Positions 1 to 11,517 of a DNA stretch of 64,000 nucleotides are shown piece after piece (the stretch's first letter is position 1; each line of letters opens with the position of its first letter). The notes beneath the pieces were generated by a model. The model worked only from the letters and a program-made list of their open reading frames with translations. It was not told the DNA's origin and ran no database searches. The position numbers were made by a program, and so were the translations under genes. Origin of the DNA: Prostheceraeus crozeri (Eukaryota; Platyhelminthes; Polycladida; Euryleptidae); the NCBI GenBank assembly GCA_907163375.1, contig CAJQUW010012520.1, positions 124,001-188,000 of the forward strand, read 5' to 3'.

Positions 1-210
1 CAAGCTTCTCTCTGGTGGAATGATTTGCCACATGGATTGCGATCGACCAAACAATTTTCCGACTTTAAGCGTGTTTTGAAGAAACATTTACTTTCATTGA
101 CTTCATGATCACATTTGACTAGTATAATTTTATTTTGATTTGTTGCGCTCTGAGCCTTTTGGAGAGACCGCTATACAATATATACACTTATTATTAACTT
201 TTTATCAATC
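1..210 (+). mobile_element. 3' end of a CR1/jockey-type LINE
   Basis: The frame beginning at base 4 reads SLWWNDLPHGLRSTKQF, then a basic FKRVLKKHLL tail and a stop near base 108. This is the usual C-terminus of the ORF2 reverse transcriptase polyprotein of CR1/jockey-like LINEs (pattern: W-N-x-L-P, then R-x-S, F-K, L-K). An AT-rich 3' UTR follows to about 210. The rest of the element lies upstream of the window. The host gene reads on the opposite strand. Group assignment rests on this short motif only. Confidence 0.6.
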
Positions 211-1535
211 AAATTTCGTGACTTGACATGCTCCTTTTTAGCATTCACATCACATTTCGCTTAAGGAAAGTGACGCAATCACAATTGTTAAGTAACTTTC
301 CTCAAGACATGATAACATTCTAACAATTTAAATCCAACACGAATAGCATCGGATCTTCCTAAGTTCAGAAAAGTATTCCGAAATCAGTTTAAAAAAGAAA
401 TTTGTTTGATCTCCAAAAAAAGGACAGCTTCGTAAAATTTGAATTCTGAAACCGAATTAAAATGATGCATTCGTATTTGAGGGGCAAATGGCTAATGTCT
501 CGAGGTGATGAATTGAAGACAGCAAGAGATGCTGTTTGTTCATGTTACCCTAATATCTTCAAGTGCATCAGGTTAAAATCAAAATTTAGCCAACGTAGTA
601 AAAATATAGCGTTTTTGAATCAAACATGAATTGAAACATTCTAAACGCCATCAGAATTTGATCGGGTTCGGGAATCGACTGAAAACCTTTATTCTATAAT
701 GTAGACCTACAGACAGTAAAATAGTTCAATAATAGCTTACTTCGAATGTACTTTGAAACGTTTTAAATGAAAGTTTTCATCGAAAAATACTGCAAAACAA
801 CAAACTTTTGCCAGCGTGAGTGTCTCGCGAAAATTTCTTACCATGGCTATTGTAAGATCTTTACTAGGGACAATCCTTAATTAAGTCAAGTTGAGCGAAG
901 TCAGAGTTCTATCATCCCTGGAAATATGTCACTCGTACCCTGGATCAATTGTATCTCAAACATGAAATTGGTTGGAAGTCTGGTACGAAAGTTATATGAG
1001 CTTTAGTACAAAATAAGGCATATTGTCAAGTGTCGTCTCCTTGGTATTTTTTAAATTAGATAAATACATTAGACTACTTCAACGCTGACAGATGTTGGAA
1101 ATACCTTCAAACGAAACTTCTTTCATAAACTAAATGTTTGCTCTAATCAACTCTGATAGTTATTACCACGGCATTATACCTGAAGCTCTTACCGATAGTT
1201 TATGAAACACATTCAACTTCTATAATGAATGTCACATGACCAACGAAGATGACAAACATGGGACAAGTGAGCGATTTCTTATGCACAGAAGAGTAGGAAA
1301 GTGTGAGACTTACGAAAAGACTTAGGTTACATAGTGCATTTTGCAACATACAACATGAAATGCGGATATTAGAAAAGTGGATTTAAGGAACTCAATGATT
1401 TCACGTGAAAACGAATCATCGACATTGAATATTATCGGACTGATCTAAAACAGTTAATCTTTCAGAACCTGTGGATTAGTTTTCACAAAGACTGCCTGCA
1501 ACAATGACATAAAAGCCTTTGTTAACTTTACATAC
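211..1535. other. unassigned stretch
   Basis: AT-rich sequence with no convincing ORF or repeat. It lies downstream of the last recognised exon of the minus-strand gene, so it may hold that gene's 3' UTR or another intron. I saw no clear AATAAA-type signal that settles which. Confidence 0.3.
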
Positions 1536-1646
1536 CCTTTCAATTCGATAAGCTCCCTGAAAAAAAGTTTCCATTCATCTTTCTGATTGACTTGCATTAT
1601 CACAGACGACCTTATGACCTTATCTCGTGACGACTCTGAAACCTCC
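1536..1646 (-). CDS. Exon 10 (last recognised) of the minus-strand gene
   Basis: The acceptor is TTGTCTGCAG before base 1646. The exon gives one base to complete AAG, then reads EVSESSRDKVIRSSVIMQVN and continues to FFRELIELK. It ends at a GTATGT donor after 1536, phase 2. It is 111 bp. The frame stays open through this donor to a TAA at 1454, adding YVKLTKAFMSLLQAVF and more. The protein may therefore end here without splicing, or another exon may lie outside the window. Predicted helices (VIMQVNQKDEW, FFRELIEL) would close the folded C-terminal region begun in the 5.5-kb exon. The two possible 3' ends cannot be separated from sequence alone. Confidence 0.75.
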
Positions 1647-2450
1647 CTGCAGACAATGTCAAAGAATTTGACAAGCATAAAAGCTAAATATAGTGCCGTT
1701 GTGTCTCAGGCATGCTAAAAATACATACCCTAGGAATTCCGGTTTCGAAAATTTCCTCTATATTTCTTGTCCTTGCTGTAATATAACGTTTAAATTCCAA
1801 GCATGAAGGCCTGGGAAGACAAACTTGTTTTTCAAAGTCCATTTTTTGATATTAACTGACACGCGTAAATCAGCACGGCCAGCTCAGCAACCATAAGGAT
1901 AGTAACAGTCAACTGCTTGTTCCATATTCTAATAATGGAATGAAGCAATACTGTAGTATAATGGACAATTTAGAGATAACCGCCACTGCCTCGCAACAGG
2001 ATCCATGGCAGCCAATTTAGCTGTCACAAATTCGCATAAATTCGTTTGATGATGGGGATATTAGAGCTGCAAGTGCAGATGAATAAGCACAAATTGTTGC
2101 GATGAAAAAACTTCACTTCCGTAGATAGGTTTCTAGGAGAGCAAAGACATTATTAACTTCATTAACCTCAATCAAGCTGGTCAATGTTCAAGTGCACAGT
2201 ACTTGTGTACTTCGATTCTGGTGCATGAAAATTTAGTCGACAACTATATACTACTTATTATCTAAATTAGTAATACAATGATTTCTTTTATTGAATATAA
2301 ATTGTGAATTTTATGTCTGGAGAACATCAAGAAGAATTTATTTAGATTTTGTCCAGTGAATTTTGTCTAGAAATGAATGTTGAGTAAATTTTGTACCCAA
2401 CCCACTCTTCAGATTAAATATAAGTTAGAAAAATCAACTTTTCTCGACCG
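1647..2450. other. intronic stretch, nothing recognised
   Basis: Part of the 2.2-kb intron between the last two exons. AT-rich, with no coding or repeat signal that I can support. Confidence 0.3.
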
Positions 2451-3600
2451 AAAATGTAATAAGTTATTTACAACTTGCTGTGCAACGCTTCGCTACCGCT
2501 TCGGCTGGCGCAATAAAAATGGATGTATACTGGACACATGCATTCAGAGGGATTTCGTGATTCGATCTCAAAAATTTCCAACTGCCTACGATCAGTGAGG
2601 TTAGTTATATTTTTGTGAAGGATCGTCAAATATATCATGGATATGTCTCGGTTAGTTCTATGATCATTAACAATGTGTTGATAAAACAACGAAGATTCTA
2701 CCGTCAAATGTTCACGAAGCCGGGAACGAATCGTTCTCATTGTTTCACCAATGCAGGTGGCCTGCGAGCACGAAGGACAAATGCAACAGCGAAGCAAGTA
2801 CACGCAACCTTTCCTAGTGCAGCTCACTCGCCCATCCCCGCAACTACAGTAGACGCAATTAACATTAATGCAGTCATTTTCGTCCTTAGCACATAGAATT
2901 CGATGTGAAGTGACGAGCGGTGAAGTTGACAGCCAGATATCTATAAAGACCGGTGCGTTTCAAGCTACTTCTTATTTCATACTAGAGTAGGTTACTCTAT
3001 GTTGTCAGTATTAATTAATTCATTCATGACTTTTAATTACCTAATTATTTACAAGATTCTCCACTAGGGTAATTGTTTAACTTTGGCGTCTTCCGTTTCC
3101 TGGATCCTTCGAATTTTTTTGACCGTGTCGTGTCTTAATTTGATTCTCTAGTGTCTCTTTCACTATAAAATGGTAGTGTGAGAAATATCTTCGGGTTATC
3201 ATCATCATTTCTCCGTCTATCTCTGGCTAGAGAGCGTTCGGCAGAAATTATCAATCGAGCAGGGTAACCATTCGCAAGATATCGCTCCGTCACTATGTTC
3301 ATACCCTCTTCAATTCTGATGGAGTCAGAACCGTTCGTAATAGCACGTTGCATGTCATTTCGTAGAACATTATGCAGCTGAGAACGAGGATGGCATGAGT
3401 CCTATGGAATGACATGTGCCGATCTTACATATGTAGAAAACAAAGTATATGAGAGAATTGAACCATCAATCGAAACAAGAATGTCGAGATAAGGTAAAGC
3501 ACCAGCACTAGGAGATTCCAAGGTGAAAGCAATATTTGGATGTATATCGTTGCACTCTTCAGATTGGGCTAATTGGATGGCCAATTGCTAATTGTCGATT
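2450..3600 (-). mobile_element. Penelope-like element fragment (RT C-terminus and GIY-YIG region)
   Basis: Reading leftward from 3600, short open segments give FTLESPSAGALPYLDILVS, then IVTERYLANGYPARLI, then a cysteine-rich segment with CVYLLRC, CIGETMRTIRSRLREHL and FYQHIVNDH. This order (the end of the Penelope RT with its L-P-Y-L-D-I-L motif, an NGYP linker, then a GIY-YIG-type endonuclease with a CxxC-rich entry) is diagnostic of Penelope-like elements. The main RT palm is absent, so the copy is 5'-truncated near 3600. It is decayed and old. It sits in the intron between exons 9 and 10 in the same orientation as the host gene. Confidence 0.8.
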
Positions 3601-3870
3601 AATTGGAATCTGAATTCATAAAAAAATAATAATTGAATATTTAATTAAGTCTTCGTTAATTAGAGATGCATGCAAGAAACAAGTAGAGATTATGTAGTTT
3701 TAAATTTCGAACTTTCGAATTACAATGGATCTCCAAATTCTAAAAAGGCTTCAGATGAAATCGGCGAATTAATAGAATACTTTATTCGCCTTTGCAAATA
3801 CGTCAAGTGAAAAGCAAATCATAACAATAGTGTAATCAAATCCAGAATAGGAGGCATTTTATAAGCTTAC

Positions 3871-3976
3871 TTTAAATCGGGAAGCAACTGTCGCAATTGG
3901 GAATGAAGGACTAGACGATATGGACGTTGAGATAGACACTCCTCTTTCAAAAATATTACCAGCGACTCTAAATTGT
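3871..3976 (-). CDS. Exon 9 of the minus-strand gene
   Basis: A 106-bp exon. The acceptor is TTTTGTTTTTCAG before 3976; the donor after 3871 is GTAAGC. The first two bases (AC) join the G carried from exon 8 to make GAC (Asp). The exon then reads NLESLVIFLKEECLSQRPYR and LVLHSQLRQLLPDL, and leaves two bases (AA) that the first G of exon 10 completes as Lys. The alternating helix and strand pattern looks like a folded domain, unlike the disordered upstream exons. These residues fall in the part that resembles the TASOR C-terminal PIN-like domain (helix, F-L-K/E-E, then a strand and a basic helix). No other family was recognised. Confidence 0.88.
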
Positions 3977-3979
3977 CTG

Positions 3980-5212
3980 AAAAACAAAACTGAATTTCAC
4001 AAATTTGATAGACAAAACATTCCAATAAATGACTCATGTTCACAGAAGAAATCAACGAAATATTTTGTTAGCATTCATTTTGTGAAGTTGTAAGCAGTCA
4101 AATTACATAGCCATGAAGAGATTAAGTAACAAGCATACACACACAAAACAAGGCATTGGACTACAGGAAATCGACATAAAAGAGATGAAAGCAAAAAACA
4201 GGCCATGTCCATGTCAGGAACAAATCACTGACATGCTCTTTCATATTGCATAATGAGGGCTTGAATTCCATAAATAGGAATTTTCCAAGATTGCATTTAC
4301 GAAAAAGTTGATGTAGATTATAAAAAAAACATAACAGTATAAAGTAAGAGTAGGTATGAAAGCCAAGGTAAGAAAAGTAAAAGGTAATAAGTTATCAATA
4401 AAATTTATCATTTCAATAAGATGGTGATCTTAACATGCGATACATTCCGCAGTATGCAGGAACAGAGAAATATGACTCGACATTCTCCCTGGAGAATCGA
4501 TCGCAATCCTGTAGAAGCCTGTATATTGAGTTGCAATAAGATAACTTTCAGCGCAAGGTTATTTGGAATCCTTTCGCAAAATGGCATTATGTAGTCACAA
4601 GATATCTTAAGATTGAGCAATAAGAAGTTGTCAAGACAATAATGAGTATATCTTCACTTTCTTTGCTAAATTGGATTCAGAGGAGGAAAATTATTTTTTC
4701 AATTCTCGGAAGCTCCTGCTATTAGAAAGAAGGAACCAACCTTAGCAAGAGTTCTTTGATTCTTTTCAACGGGTACTAAAAAGAAAACTGAGTAACGAAC
4801 GAAAAACATTGAAAAGTCGCACTATTAAAAGGTAAGACGGAACTAGACTGACGAATCCAAATGACATCAAAAAACGTTGGATTGAGCATCACTACGTTAA
4901 TGCATGGAATTCCTAGTCATGCATATTTCGGCCGTTGCCACCCCACCTAGTTTACAGACGATGTAGGAGAAGTCTTAGTCAGCGTAAATGGTTTACGACC
5001 ACAAACTCGAGAAAATTAATAGCCGCGAATTAGTCTAGGAGTCGACAGTCGCGAAAATTTGTTTAACAGTACCACCATTAGAAACGTCACATACAAAATG
5101 CATTGTACTGTGAATTTCACGTGATTTTGAAAGATACTTTTAAAGTTAAGAGGGGAAATTTGGGTGTGCTTCAGATCTAGATGAGCAGGACAAGAGTAGG
5201 AGATTTACTTAC
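3980..5212. other. intron 8, no feature recognised
   Basis: An intron of about 1.2 kb. An open minus frame at 4408-4620 was considered as an exon and set aside, because exons 8 and 9 already join in phase without it. Confidence 0.35.
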
Positions 5213-5486
5213 CGGGATGAGTAGAAATAACAACTTCTGCATCCAGCACAATGCATGAGGCTGCGGGAGGGAAGAGAACTGAACCATGGTCGGGAGAACA
5301 ACTGACAGGATCGGAGAATAGGAGGAAACGTGTCCGGCGCACGTTCTTTAGCTGCAACAGGTTAGGAATGTGATGGGTGCGAGCAACATCCGCACTATGG
5401 ATGAGAACAGACAAGCGACTTGTCTTTGGAACCAAATGCGGATGGTAAGGATCGAAGACTGAAGCTCCAGCCCGCAGTAACAACGA
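5213..5486 (-). CDS. Exon 8 of the minus-strand gene (start of the folded C-terminal region)
   Basis: A 274-bp exon with acceptor TTTCTGTTTCAG and donor GTAAGTA. It enters in phase 0 (SLLLRAGASVFDPYHPHLV) and leaves one base (G). Further motifs are LSVLIHSADVARTHHIPN, LLQLKNVRRTRFLLFSDP and ASCIVLDAEVVISTHP. The hydrophobic strand, helix, strand pattern and the IPNLLQLK element match, as I recall it, the region of vertebrate TASOR/TASOR2 reading roughly VLIQNEDIKYHLHKIPHLV. The LLRAGASVF helix could also suggest a BRCT fold. Base composition is clearly less AT-rich than the flanking introns, as expected for coding sequence. Confidence 0.9.
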
Positions 5487-5689
5487 CTGAAACAGAAATG
5501 AAAAGGAAAGGGAATTACAGTGAAAAATGAATCTGTACAGGAAATAGTATAACCCTGACTACGAGGATCGACAAAGAATGACGATGACGGTGATAGCGTC
5601 TTCATAGACTCTTATGATTCTGTAACAAGTATCAGTTTTGATATTTCGTCTTTTATTATATATGATATGATAGCTAAATGTAATACATC

Positions 5690-6310
5690 TAGAGCCTCGT
5701 TTGACTTACCTGTGTTACTTTGTAAACACACAGGTATTTTTCTGGTTGAGCCTCTGTGCTAACTATTTCAGCTATCAATTGAGCGATGTACTTTCGCGAA
5801 GGTATGGAAAGTAGCCTGCTATCTGTCGGGTCCCAAAGACTACATCTAACGAGTTGTGTGACATCTATCCCATCAACTTTTTCAGATTTCCCACGAAGTT
5901 GTTGGAAATTGTCATTGTAAATTTCTTAAAGGCCATTATCTTGCAAAATTATGATGATAATCAGTATGGTCTCCGTCCTATGTCTTCGACACAATGTACA
6001 CTAGTTTCTCTTAACAAGCATACCTTAAAGTATTTGAATGACTCGCAAACTTGTTGTGCACTTATCATATCGTATGACTACTCGATGGCTTTTGATACAT
6101 TGCGTGTTAGTCACATTTTCAAACAACTAATGAAGTATAATTTTCCGAGCGCCGTTGTAAAGTGGATAAAAGGCTACTTAACAGATAGAATAATACGTTG
6201 CAATTGGAGAGACCATAAGCAGCTGCATGAATGTGACATCAGGGATCCCTCAAGGATCAGTTTTGGATCCTTAATTGCATGCATTGGCCACAGCATCGTT
6301 CCGTAATGAA
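5690..6310 (+). mobile_element. Non-LTR retrotransposon RT fragment
   Basis: From 5854 the plus frame reads PTKLLEIVIVNFLKAI, then QYGLRPMSSTQCTLVSLNKH, then MAFDTLRVSHIFKQLM and VVKWIKGYLTDRIIR. These are RT motifs of CR1/jockey-like LINEs: Q-x-G-F-R-P-x-x-S-T, the first catalytic aspartate in the F-D-T-V block, and W-I-x-x-Y-L-x-D-R. The G-V-P-Q-G-S motif is decayed and the second catalytic box (YADD) is not evident. The fragment sits in the 1.3-kb intron between exons 7 and 8, opposite in strand to the host gene. It carries no evident 3' tail and is old and inactive. Confidence 0.8.
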
Positions 6311-6786
6311 TGTCATGTTATGCGGACGTGTATTCATGTGATTTAGTTTTGTCTGTTTTATCTGACTTGACAAACTTGGTGCTTTTTTTCACTTACTTAA
6401 GCGCTTCTAAGTTGCCGATTCATGGCACAACATTTCAATTTCAATTTACCGACTTTGTAATTTGCATTTATCCAATTCACATTTGAAAACATTCCGATGA
6501 TTCAAAGACGAACTGAGTTTTGCCTAATTAATTACATACTAATTTTGATCGGAGAAGTAAGTCTTCAACTGAATTCGTTCGACGACATATTCCTCTCATA
6601 AATATTAGCAAATGCTGTATATCGGACAGATGCTGAAGCCCGTTGATAATTAGATACTAGTCAAATATTTGAAATGGATGCTTCTCCGACGCGGCGCATT
6701 GAATACGCGACAGATTCGCGTAAAACTTCGTCTCATTGAACTGACAAAAATGCGAAGTTCATCGGAAGTACTAAAAAAATCCTTAC

Positions 6787-6915
6787 CTCGGCCTCTTTCA
6801 CCGATACGTTCTCATGTTTCCGAAAGAAGTAAACATAATGACCGCTCCACGCTCCTTTATGTTCGGTTGACGATTGAGGATCGGTTCGGCTGATTTCATC
6901 GCCTGATGGTGAACC
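6787..6915 (-). CDS. Exon 7 of the minus-strand gene
   Basis: A 129-bp exon, phase 0 on both sides, with acceptor CTTTTTTCTTTAG and donor GTAAGG. It reads GSPSGDEISRTDPQSSTEHK and then AWSGHYVYFFRKHENVSVKE. The first half is polar and disordered, like the upstream exons. The second half (HYVYFFRKHENVSVKEAE) starts the predicted folded C-terminal region that continues into exon 8 with no phase loss. The plus-strand ORF that overlaps it is only a shadow. Confidence 0.88.
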
Positions 6916-8454
6916 CTAAAGAAAAAAGTTGTTTTAGTTAAACAAAATAGGGTGATGTCACAGAGGAAATCAGTTTCCTCCTGCTGCTATTTATGAACAA
7001 AATGCAATGACTTCTCTACTACGAAAGTATCACTTACCAGTGATAGAAATAAAAAGAATTATGAACTTTTAGGCACGAATACCAGACAACCATGGCTATT
7101 CAACTGCTTCAGAATTCCCGATAGTAGTGCGAGCAAGAGGATCTCGCACTCACAAAAATGGAAGAAAAATCAAACACTTGAGAAGTGTGGACAATCTCCT
7201 TTAGTTAGACTAAAGCTTTCTACCGATTTATGTAGTCTATATTCATGTGCGGTTGTGACTTTCGAGCTTCGTCTTTTATCGAACCAACAAACCAAATGAG
7301 GGGCATGCCATGTAAGGCAGGGAAATGAGATTTAATCATGAACTGTGCAATCAGGTGCAGAAGAACTGGAGAATAGGAAAACTGCTCAGAATTAGCAGAC
7401 TTTCTTTTTAATTCAGACTTGGTCTTGATTGTTCGGGCAGTCAAACTACCGATAACTAAGAGCAACCGTCCTGACAATGGCATTTTTCTATTATTTTTGC
7501 ATCAAACGAATCGATGGAGTTGTAAAGTATATGCCTTATATAAACTCAATAACGATAACCTTGAATAGCAAAAAAGAGCTATACCAGTTCTGAACGACAG
7601 TTAACCATTCTTCAGCACACGATTGTATCTCTATGCCCGTACATATGATCAGCTTATGACATTAACTACATTTATTAATTTATTAGAGGCCGCGATAAAG
7701 AATGAAGCTCGAAACTTCGCCACCGGCCACAATACAGAAAGTATGTTAAGTATCATAAATATATCAAAAACTAAAGTTGAATTACTACAATTATTGTAGA
7801 TAGCCAAATGCCTGTGATGGTTATGAATCCAAAAGTCCTGGCTCTGATAGGTGTTGATAGATCTGAATGAACATGTGTGATAATTCTACAGCGCAAGTCA
7901 ATCTTTAAGCATTGTAAAACCACCTCATTTGCACCCTAGAAACCTTGAAATACTTTTGACTTTGTATCCCTATTGCGATAACTAAGAACGCCACTCAAAA
8001 GACAAAAAGTATCGTTCAGCTACAAGAAACCATCAATGTTTTGTATGAATTAAGTTTTGGACACGACTTAAGAAAGTATGCTAGGAATTCACTTAAGGGG
8101 TTCTTCAATAGGACTAAACTCGAGGTATACAATACACTTCATCAAGATAGGCCTTCATGACTTTTTCAATACCAATATGGTAGCAATACCAATATGGTAG
8201 CCTACATACAAAGTTTGTATCAGGCTACTTTATGATTCTAGAAAAGTGAAAATATAATCGATCGTTGCTAATTTAAATCGAGCGGATAGGGGAGAAAAAC
8301 GCTCCCACATATGAGGAAGTTTGTTGTTCTTAATTCACCATACTGCATGACATTAATGAGGGAATGTACAGATTGAAAAACAAAATCTGGAAAAATAGAA
8401 AGCACCTCAACAACTTGCGACTTCTACCGTGTTTTAATTAGTCTCAAAATTTCA
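6916..8454. other. intronic stretch, no feature recognised
   Basis: Part of the 2.6-kb intron 6. A minus-strand open frame at 7220-7483 has no usable acceptor in phase and is not called an exon. Confidence 0.3.
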
Positions 8455-8542
8455 AGGTGTATTCCAGGATTTCCAGGGTAAAATTTCATTTTCCAGAAGT
8501 TTTCCAGGATTTCCAGGTTTTCCAGGGAGCGCGGACACCCTG
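8455..8542. mobile_element. hAT-like DNA transposon terminus
   Basis: The segment ends GCGGACACCCTG; read in reverse it starts CAGGGTGTCCGCGCTCCC and is followed by several TTCCAGG-type subterminal repeats. CAGGG at the very end is typical of hAT termini. No matching opposite end with its target duplication was found nearby, so only one end is supported. It directly abuts the GIY-YIG ORF, whose open frame runs back into it. Confidence 0.55.
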
Positions 8543-9218
8543 TACTCAAATCCTTGAAGATGAGAGGAAAAACGTGAGACCTATGTATCGACCAAAGTCA
8601 TGGAAATATAATGAATGGAGAGAAAATAAACAAAGAAGAAAGAAAACATGGTATCAAAAGGGGAAATATAATTGTGTTCTTTTCATAACAGCAACACCGA
8701 ACTCAGTTCTCAAAAAAGAATGTGAAAAACGAGTTAAAGAAAGCGGCTTGAGAATAAAAGTCATCGAGAAGACGGGAACAACGCTGAAATCAAAACTACA
8801 AAAATCACATCCATTCCGAAAAATAAAATGTCAAAGAGATTGTTTATTGTGCAAATCCGGAGGAAAAGGAAATTCTGAAACAACAGGAATAACTTATGAG
8901 ATAGAGTGTGACAAATCTAGAGCAATATATGTTGGTGAAACGTCGAGAAATGCAAGAACAGGAGGTAATGAACACATCAAACAATTAAAGGAAAAACAAG
9001 AATCATCAGTACTATGGAGACACTGTAAAAACCAGCATGAAGGAATTAAACAAAACTTCAACATGAACATTACAGGAGTATATCACAAAAACGTAATGGA
9101 AAGACAAATAGCAGAGGCCGCAATTATTAGAAATAAAAATGAACAAAACATAAAACCGATCAATAACAAAACAGAATGGAACCACTCAAATTTACCAGCA
9201 TTAACTCTACAACATTAG
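8543..9218 (+). mobile_element. Retroelement GIY-YIG endonuclease ORF, intact (Penelope-like or kin)
   Basis: An uninterrupted frame of about 225 residues runs to the TAG at 9216-9218. It contains KGKYNCVLFITATPNSVLKK, a zinc-ribbon-like CQRDCLLCKSGGKG, then TYEIECDKSRAIYVGETSRN (the GIY-YIG core) and an HCKNQH segment. A CxxC motif ahead of GIY-YIG is typical of the C-terminal nuclease of Penelope-like elements and of related invertebrate retroelement proteins. No RT precedes it on this strand, because a hAT-like terminus ends at 8542. The clean frame suggests this piece is younger than the other copies here. The apparent N-terminus (from 8457) is derived from transposon sequence and probably not real. 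Confidence 0.75.
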
Positions 9219-9538
9219 GTGGATGTGCATGAAAATGTATTATGGATGGTTTGCACAGTTATGTGCTATGTTAATTTTCGAGTCATCGTGTTGAACCTAA
9301 ACGTTAATGTGTTGAACGTATAAGTTCTAATCTCCCACAGTTAAGAATATCTCACGCTCAGATTTCCAGAGTCTGTATGATAAAGAGGTATTTCATATGG
9401 CATTCTATAATAAGTCACCAGTCAAACTCGAAACCAGTGACTAGACATGCTACACAGTGTCATGATAATAAACTATCATAATGTGAGCACTTTTTCCAAA
9501 ATGGTTCCGTTAGGTTGATGTATCATGATAACACTTAC

Positions 9539-9771
9539 GAATAATTCATCGAGAAGCTCATCATCTTCATCCGTTAATCTGCTGATAGCTGTTTGAACAC
9601 CTGTATCATTTTCCAACTGATTCGTGACTTCGCACGATGAAGGTTTCACAGTGGAGACTGACGGAATACGTGAAATCACAGCTCTATTAGGATTGCAGTC
9701 ATCTTTGGCATATGGTGTTGCTGGCGTCCGTTCCATGGAAGCTGATGCAGTAATAGGGTGGCGCTCATCTG
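9539..9771 (-). CDS. Exon 6 of the minus-strand gene
   Basis: A 233-bp exon with acceptor TTCATGTTTCTAG and donor GTAAGTG. The first two bases (CA) complete the T left by exon 5 as TCA (Ser). The exon then reads DERHPITASASMERTPATPY, VISRIPSVSTVKPSSCEV and TAISRLTDEDDELLDELF, ending in phase 0. It is a polar, probably disordered linker with an acidic end that leads into the folded C-terminal exons. No domain is recognised. A one-ended TE cluster precedes it in the 9.4-kb intron upstream. Confidence 0.87.
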
Positions 9772-10821
9772 CTAGAAACATGAAAATATTATAAGATAGC
9801 AAGATATTAATGAAAAATTATTATGACAATTTTTAGTATCCACTAAACAGCTATATACTCACGTTTGCTATTGATTAAAATGAATAGGCTTAACCGATGT
9901 AGTGATAATGACAAAATTGCTGTTGCTACTGATTATATCGACATATTTTGGCGGTGATTTTGCTTTGCCATGAAGATGTCTGTGACGGCTAAAACTGAGA
10001 TTTAATGATGGTTTTTAATATGTTTACGGAAGATTTCAGTCACAAAATTAAACATATTTTCAAAATACATCGGAAGGTTTTTGTCTGTTATAATCAAACC
10101 TCAATCAAAGAGCGAAATGTTCAAATTCTAAAGCAGTAGGGTCTAAGAGAAAGGAGAAGTCTATAAGATTTTTGAGGGATATGATATCCAATTGTTTAGT
10201 TTCAATAAAACAGGTGTATTTGCACTACACAAGTACATGTATGATTTTTATTGTTGTTATAACATGCATATGGATTTTATTCTTTCTTCTTGTGTATCAT
10301 ATCTTGTACGTATAAGATCAATAATAGTGCTTATTTTTGGTAAGGCGCGTACATGTTGTTGTATCACATACAGGCATCTTCTGTACTTTTTTTTATTTCC
10401 ATGATCTAGCGTAAACATTGGATCGCTCAAATGTCCTGGTCAGATGCAAATAACAGGGATGAGAACGCCGTGTCACAAAAAATCTTCTAGGGGGGCCCAT
10501 TTTCAGTTTTGATATCACAACAAGTAATCAAAGAGTCAATTTTAAATAGCTATGAATCTTTATGCGCCTACACACTAAAGACCACAGATAATAATTAATT
10601 GTAACTCAACCATATTAAGGCAAAGTACCGGGGGCAAAATCTCTCTTTTGGGAGTGCAACTAGTAGAATATGATGCTTTATAAAACACTACTTTATAAAC
10701 ATGCTTTATAAACACTACTCTTGTCCTGTGTTCGAACCCAGGTGATAACTTATTTTGCTAATTGGTTCTCGCTACATTGTTTTTTTGCGTCTTCATTGTG
10801 ATCGATCTATTGCATCTCACC
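9772..10821. other. intronic stretch, nothing recognised
   Basis: AT-rich intron sequence with short A/T runs and an imperfect repetition of CTTTATAAACA near 10680-10730. There is no coding signal. Confidence 0.3.
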
Positions 10822-11517
10822 GGATGTGTTCATATTCAGCGGAAATATAATGGAAGAGAATGAGGTAAAGCAAAAGCTTCAGTTGATAAGAGCATTGAAA
10901 TCCACGTGGGCTAGGCGACCAATACGTTATCACGTAATGGATATAGAAGATCGATATCCTAAAGTTCTTTAAGAAGCACAGGCATATATTTGGCAACCCT
11001 ATAGTCGCAGAAACATAATGAAGGCTGTGAAACAGGTCAAGATAAATAATGAAAATAATTGAATAAGCATTTTATTGTTGGAATTCTCCACAACATTATG
11101 ATGTTGGAAGTAAAAATTGATTGCAGTGTTCAAATATACAATTTCTGTAGGTTGATCGCAGTGTTTCACTCATTAATTACGTGAAAGTGTTGCACTAAGG
11201 AGTTCGACAGACAACAACTTCTGACTTCTCTGCATAGCAAAATATGTCCGGACGAACCCAAACATCTGCAGCCATGTAGCTTCCAGAAATGAAAACGACG
11301 TGAAATAAGAACACGTTATAAATCATAATTGTTCAAGCTCAGCAGTCAGAATGTAGGATACATGTTATAGGATTCTATCTCAGATTCTTGATTGGAAGTT
11401 TACATATCATCGCCATTCGCTAAAAAACAATACATTATCCTACATTTAGTCTGAAATGTGTCACATTTGAGGAATTTCTCTTAGTTAAGCTATATTTGAG
11501 GAGTAATCACAGGCCTG
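10822..11517 (+). repeat. Partial copy of the 20907-23141 hAT-like repeat
   Basis: This ~700-bp block aligns along its length with 22008-23141, starting from ATGTGTTCATATTCAGC and ending AATCACAGGCCTG. The two copies differ by scattered substitutions. This copy lacks a segment of about 370 bp present at roughly 22485-22858. The right terminus is intact, but no matching left terminus (CAGGCCTGTGATT) was found upstream, so the left half is missing. A LINE begins directly after it. Confidence 0.8.

Noticed and set aside
4408-4620. Extra exon of the minus-strand gene
   Set aside because: Open frame only; exons 8 and 9 join in phase without it and no good splice pair flanks it.
7220-7483. Extra exon of the minus-strand gene
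   Set aside because: No acceptor gives an open frame in the needed phase 0; exons 6 and 7 already fit.
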